A stretch of 9,356 nucleotides of DNA from Polynucleobacter sp. UBA962 (GTDB lineage: Bacteria; Pseudomonadota; Gammaproteobacteria; Burkholderiales; Burkholderiaceae). The notes under the pieces are model-generated. The model saw only the letters and a program-made list of their open reading frames with translations, searched no databases and was not told the DNA's origin. Location: NCBI GenBank assembly GCA_002292975.1, contig DBCI01000059.1, positions 2,657 to 12,012 on the forward strand, given 5' to 3'. Positions 6,655 through 9,356 of this stretch are shown here, piece by piece (positions within the stretch are counted from its first letter, which is position 1; each line of letters begins with the position of its first letter). The position numbers were made by a program, and so were the translations under genes.

Positions 6655-6727
6655 TGAGAAATCACGTCTAGGGATTCAGTATTGCGATATTGTGGCTTAG
6701 TTTTGAGACTCGATTTAGACTTCTTGG
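6655..6727. promoter_or_regulatory. Divergent yceF-yceD intergenic spacer
   Basis: This 73-bp gap must hold the control signals of both genes, yet neither strand shows a clear pair of sigma-70 boxes. The best plus-strand pair is TTGTGG (6690-6695) with ATTTAG (6713-6718), which is weak. AGACT occurs twice exactly 11 bp apart (6706 and 6717) next to the yceD start, and TATTG twice across CGA (6680-6692). Neither gene has a Shine-Dalgarno site, so both may have very short leaders. Confidence 0.3.
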
Positions 6728-7264
6728 ATGAACTCTCATTCTGCCTTTCCCATCACTCAGCTTGAAATCACCCCAAAATCGCTTGGGAAAGTTGACATAT
6801 TAGCCCCTGTTTCGTACATAGGAGAGGGGTTTTTAAGCCTGACTGATTTTGCGAGATTGCAGCTTGAGGCCTCACACTTAGACCCCCAAGATGGCTTTTA
6901 TTGTGAGCTTCGGACTCATCATCAGGATGGGGGGATGCCTGTTATGGAAATTAGCCTTACGGGGCAAATGCAATTGGCGTGCCAACGCTGTTTACAGCCC
7001 TTGATCTTTGAGTTTTCTCAGAAAAAACGTTTTGTTTTTATGAAAACAGAAGAAGAGGCAGATGAGTTCCCTTTGGATGATGAGGCGCAAGAGGCACTGG
7101 TCGCCAGTCATCACGTTGATCTTCTAGAAGCCATCGAGGACGAGATTTTGCTGGCCATCCCGTACGCCCCAAAACACCCCATGGGGGATTGTCAAATGAG
7201 CCAAGCGGGCGATGGACTGGGGGATGAAAATCCCTTTAAGGTACTGAAAAGTCTGAAGAAATAG
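6728..7264 (+). CDS. yceD: YceD family protein (DUF177), 23S rRNA accumulation / 50S biogenesis factor
   Basis: Member of the DUF177 family (Pfam PF02620), linked in bacteria and plants to 23S rRNA accumulation; its biochemical activity is unclear. The protein has 178 residues. The family's cysteine motif is CQRCL (C85, C88), and the conserved acidic helix followed by a proline motif is DLLEAIEDEILLAIPYAPKHP (131-151, split here as DLLEAIEDEI then LLAIPYAPKHP). A further cysteine, C155, could help bind a metal with the CxxC pair. The middle (about 107-122) is rich in acidic residues. It lies just before rpmF, the order usual in most bacteria. There is no signal peptide. The ATG lacks a Shine-Dalgarno site, and no better in-frame start is nearby. 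Confidence 0.93.
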   Translation: MNSHSAFPITQLEITPKSLGKVDILAPVSYIGEGFLSLTDFARLQLEASHLDPQDGFYCELRTHHQDGGMPVMEISLTGQMQLACQRCLQPLIFEFSQKKRFVFMKTEEEADEFPLDDEAQEALVASHHVDLLEAIEDEILLAIPYAPKHPMGDCQMSQAGDGLGDENPFKVLKSLKK

Positions 7265-7284
7265 TAATTAAATCAATCCCCAAT

Positions 7285-7304
7285 ACGGGTTTTTACCTGT
7301 TTTT
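7285..7304 (+). terminator. Weak hairpin plus T run between yceD and rpmF
   Basis: ACGGGT (7285-7290) and ACCTGT (7295-7300) can form six pairs, one of them G-U, around a TTTT loop, followed by TTTT (7301-7304). The stem is short, so at best it is a leaky terminator or attenuator after yceD. It lies directly upstream of the rpmF -10 box. Confidence 0.3.
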
Positions 7305-7305
7305 A

Positions 7306-7314
7306 TGCTAGAAT
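7306..7314 (+). promoter_or_regulatory. Extended -10 promoter of rpmF
   Basis: TGCTAGAAT combines the TGn extension with TAGAAT (5 of 6 matches to TATAAT). No good -35 box is found 16-18 nt upstream, as is common for extended -10 promoters. The start would be near 7321, leaving a leader of about 17 nt that includes the strong ribosome binding site. Confidence 0.5.
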
Positions 7315-7325
7315 TCATGATTGCT

Positions 7326-7331
7326 TAGGAG
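7326..7331 (+). promoter_or_regulatory. Ribosome binding site of rpmF
   Basis: TAGGAG ends 6 nt before the ATG at 7338. It is one of the strongest sites in the window, in keeping with high expression of a ribosomal protein. Confidence 0.7.
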
Positions 7332-7337
7332 TTCATT

Positions 7338-7517
7338 ATGGCCGTCCAACAAAATAAAAAATCCCCTTCGAAACGTGGCATGCACCGTGCCCATGATTTC
7401 TTGACCGCACCTGCGATTGCGGTTGAGTCTACTACTGGTGAGGCACATTTGCGCCATCACGTTTCTCCAAATGGCTACTACCGTGGTCGTAAAGTCGTTA
7501 AAACCAAAAACGACTAA
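7338..7517 (+). CDS. rpmF: 50S ribosomal protein L32 (bL32), zinc-independent form
   Basis: Small basic structural protein of the large ribosomal subunit. It has 59 residues, starts [20 protein letters not shown] and ends RKVVKTKND. The conserved [10 protein letters not shown] (11-20), [17 protein letters not shown] (37-53) and total length match proteobacterial L32. There is no cysteine, so it is the form without a zinc ribbon. A strong TAGGAG site precedes the start, and an extended -10 box suggests its own promoter. It lies between yceD and plsX as in E. coli and many other bacteria. A strong terminator follows 18 nt after the stop. The call is secure. Confidence 0.97.
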   Translation: MAVQQNKKSPSKRGMHRAHDFLTAPAIAVESTTGEAHLRHHVSPNGYYRGRKVVKTKND

Positions 7518-7535
7518 TTCCATTTTGCTGGATCG

Positions 7536-7558
7536 AAGCGGCTCTTAGCCGCTTTTTT
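7536..7558 (+). terminator. Rho-independent terminator after rpmF
   Basis: A perfect 8-bp stem AAGCGGCT / AGCCGCTT (7536-7543 with 7547-7554) around the loop CTT is followed directly by a run of T (7553-7558). The core is GC-rich and the structure follows the rpmF stop by 18 nt. It is the clearest terminator in the window. The loop is only 3 nt, and readthrough into plsX is still likely, because no plsX promoter is apparent. Confidence 0.82.
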
Positions 7559-7590
7559 CTTAGACACAATCCACGTTGCAAACAAAAATA

Positions 7591-8601
7591 ATGAGTGTCA
7601 CCCTTGCAGTCGATGCTATGGGCGGAGATTTTGGCGTCGCCGTAACCATTCCTGCCTGCTGTGATTTTTTGCAATCCCATCCTGATGTGATGGTAATCGC
7701 AGTTGGTGACCCTAAATTGCTCAATGAAGCAATTAAGCGATGTAATGCGGAAATGCTTAATCGCTTTCAGATTATTGGCGCCTCTGAAATTGTTTTGATG
7801 GATGATCCTATCGAAGTGGCATTACGTCGCAAAAAAGATTCATCCATGCGGGTTGCTATTGAGCAAGTTCAGCAAGGTAAAGCAGATGCCGTAGTCTCTG
7901 CGGGTAATACAGGTGCTTTGATGGCAATCTCTCGCTATCTTCTCAAAACCCTTGAGGGTATAGACCGTCCTGCCATTGCGACGGCAATTCCGAATGAATT
8001 GGGTAAAGGTACGACCGTACTGGATTTGGGAGCCAATGCAGATTGCGAGCCGCTTCATCTGCTTCAGTTTGCACAAATGGCGGATGTAATGTTACGTGTG
8101 GTGAATGGAAATACCAGTCCATCGATTGGCTTACTCAATATTGGCGAAGAGGTCATCAAGGGTAATGATGTGGTTAAGCAAGCAGCGGAGCTATTACGGC
8201 AAAGTAAGCTCAATTTCTATGGCAATGTAGAGGGCAATGATATTTTTAAGGGAACAACGGATATCGTGGTCTGTGATGGCTTTGTGGGCAATGTAGTTTT
8301 GAAGGCTAGCGAAGGCCTAGCTAAGATGATGAGTGGCATGATCCGTGAAGAATTTAGTCGTTCCTTGTTAACTAAATTAATGGGCTTGACAGCACTCATA
8401 CCTTTGGGACGGGTACGTAAGCGAGTGGACCACCGCCGATATAACGGGGCAGTTTTATTGGGATTACGTGGTTGTGTGATCAAGAGTCATGGATCAGCAG
8501 ATCGCTTTGCCTTTAAGGTTGCGCTCGAACGGGCTTATGACGCTGCAAAGAATCGAATGGTTGATAAGATTGCAGAAACTTTTGGCATGAGGTCTGTATG
8601 A
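7591..8601 (+). CDS. plsX: Phosphate acyltransferase PlsX
   Basis: Peripheral membrane enzyme that makes acyl-phosphate from acyl-ACP and phosphate for PlsY, the first step of the PlsX/Y route to phospholipids. From the ATG at 7591 it has 336 residues, normal for the family. Typical segments are AVDAMGGD (6-13), [10 protein letters not shown] (103-112), LDLGANAD (144-151), the GNVEGNDIF and [11 protein letters not shown] region (221-248) and [10 protein letters not shown] (282-291). A TTG at 7576 would add five residues (MQTKI) but has no support. Neither start has a Shine-Dalgarno site; an A-rich stretch precedes the ATG. It lies 73 nt after the rpmF stop, beyond a terminator, and overlaps fabH by ATGA, which indicates translational coupling. 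Very sure. Confidence 0.96.
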   Translation: MSVTLAVDAMGGDFGVAVTIPACCDFLQSHPDVMVIAVGDPKLLNEAIKRCNAEMLNRFQIIGASEIVLMDDPIEVALRRKKDSSMRVAIEQVQQGKADAVVSAGNTGALMAISRYLLKTLEGIDRPAIATAIPNELGKGTTVLDLGANADCEPLHLLQFAQMADVMLRVVNGNTSPSIGLLNIGEEVIKGNDVVKQAAELLRQSKLNFYGNVEGNDIFKGTTDIVVCDGFVGNVVLKASEGLAKMMSGMIREEFSRSLLTKLMGLTALIPLGRVRKRVDHRRYNGAVLLGLRGCVIKSHGSADRFAFKVALERAYDAAKNRMVDKIAETFGMRSV

Positions 8602-9356
8602 GCGCAGCTCGCTATGCACGAATTGCAGGAACTGGTAGTTATTTACCAGAACAGCGCGTTAGTAATCAAGATCTAGTTGCACGTCTTGCGAAAGAAGGTT
8701 TGGAGACCAGTGACGAATGGATCCAGACACGCAGCGGAATTTCAGCAAGGCATTTTGCTGCTGAGCATGAGCTGACCAGTGATCTAGCGGTTAAAGCAGC
8801 TCAGGCTGCTTTGCAATCAGCCTCTTGCGATGTGCGCGAAATTGATCTCATCATCTTGGCTACTTCTACCCCTGATCATTTGGGCGGCTTTCCGAGTACT
8901 GCGTGCGTGATTCAGGATAAATTAGGTGCCAAGCATGGCTGCGCAGCCTTTGATGTGCAGGCTGTCTGTGCGGGCTTTTCGTATGCCCTAAGTATTGCAG
9001 ATGCATTTATTCGGACAGGTGCGCATCAAAAGGTATTAGTGATTGGCGCTGAAGTATTCTCACGCATTCTTGATTTTAAAGATCGCACCACGTGCGTATT
9101 ATTTGGTGATGGTGCTGGGGCTGTGGTGCTTGAGGCATCGGATCAACCCGGTATCTTGGCGAGTGCTTTGCATGCGGATGGTAGTCAGCGCAATATTTTG
9201 TGTGTTCCGGGCCGAGCAAGCTGCGGGGGTATTGAGGGTTCTCCGTTTTTGACCATGGATGGTCAAGCAGTCTTTAAATTAGCAGTGAAGGTTTTGGAGC
9301 AAGTGGCTAATGAGGTCTTAGAAAAAGCTGGGATGAGTGCTGATCAAATCGATTGG
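8598..9356 (+). CDS. fabH: Beta-ketoacyl-ACP synthase III (KAS III), N-terminal 253 residues
   Basis: Condenses acetyl-CoA with malonyl-ACP to start fatty acid synthesis. The frame runs from the ATG at 8598 to the right edge (253 codons), against about 317-330 residues in the family, so it is cut by the window and not broken. The active-site cysteine is C124 in [12 protein letters not shown]. Other typical segments are [11 protein letters not shown] (8-18), [11 protein letters not shown] (38-48), ATSTPDH (88-94), and [11 protein letters not shown] near 170-180. The catalytic His and Asn lie in the missing part. The start overlaps the plsX stop as ATGA and has GAGG about 5 nt upstream, inside plsX. 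In related genomes fabD, fabG and acpP usually follow. Confidence 0.96.
   Translation, partial: MSAARYARIAGTGSYLPEQRVSNQDLVARLAKEGLETSDEWIQTRSGISARHFAAEHELTSDLAVKAAQAALQSASCDVREIDLIILATSTPDHLGGFPSTACVIQDKLGAKHGCAAFDVQAVCAGFSYALSIADAFIRTGAHQKVLVIGAEVFSRILDFKDRTTCVLFGDGAGAVVLEASDQPGILASALHADGSQRNILCVPGRASCGGIEGSPFLTMDGQAVFKLAVKVLEQVANEVLEKAGMSADQIDW

Noticed and set aside
8217..8483. 88-codon minus-strand frame opposite plsX
   Set aside because: It is a shadow of plsX, with no start context or family likeness.
9043..9252. 69-codon plus-strand frame within fabH
   Set aside because: The fabH frame is continuous here with all expected motifs; this is an out-of-frame artefact, not a frameshift.
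1..9356. Mobile element, CRISPR array, toxin-antitoxin or defence system
   Set aside because: Every large frame is accounted for by recognised housekeeping families, and no regularly spaced repeats, terminal inverted repeats or transposase motifs were seen.

Overview
The window looks like chromosomal DNA from a betaproteobacterium of the order Burkholderiales. Its moderate GC content and protein sequences are most like Polynucleobacter. This assignment is inference from recognised protein families and gene order, not from a database search. The region is a housekeeping cluster. I see no mobile element, CRISPR array, tRNA, rRNA or prophage gene.

Layout, left to right. Positions 1-2163 (minus strand) hold most of rne, which encodes RNase E: the whole catalytic half and the start of the disordered C-terminal half, which runs off the left edge. 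Positions 2164-2566 form a divergent control region. It has a perfect TATAAT box for rne at 2533-2528, which implies a structured rne leader of about 358 nt with several inverted repeats and a possible 12-codon leader peptide. On the plus strand follow rluC (23S rRNA pseudouridine synthase), a HAD phosphatase and a short SppA-type membrane protease, spaced like one operon. Two minus-strand genes then converge on sppA: a Maf nucleotide pyrophosphatase of the YceF type and an RsmI-related SAM methyltransferase. They overlap each other by 8 nt, and the methyltransferase stop codon overlaps the sppA stop. From 6728 on the plus strand come yceD (DUF177), rpmF (ribosomal protein L32), plsX and the first 253 codons of fabH, cut by the right edge.

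The genes link RNA decay and rRNA processing (rne), 50S assembly (rluC, yceD, rpmF) and the entry to phospholipid and fatty acid synthesis (plsX, fabH). The same backbone, rne / rluC / yceF / yceD-rpmF-plsX-fabH, is known in E. coli. Here a phosphatase, sppA and the methyltransferase gene are set into it. The unit is probably growth-rate linked. A weak hairpin, an extended -10 promoter and a strong terminator make rpmF look like its own short transcription unit within the operon.

I did not find a new defence or mobile system. The points most worth a second look are the rne leader, the short linear motifs in the RNase E tail, and the methyltransferase of unknown substrate.
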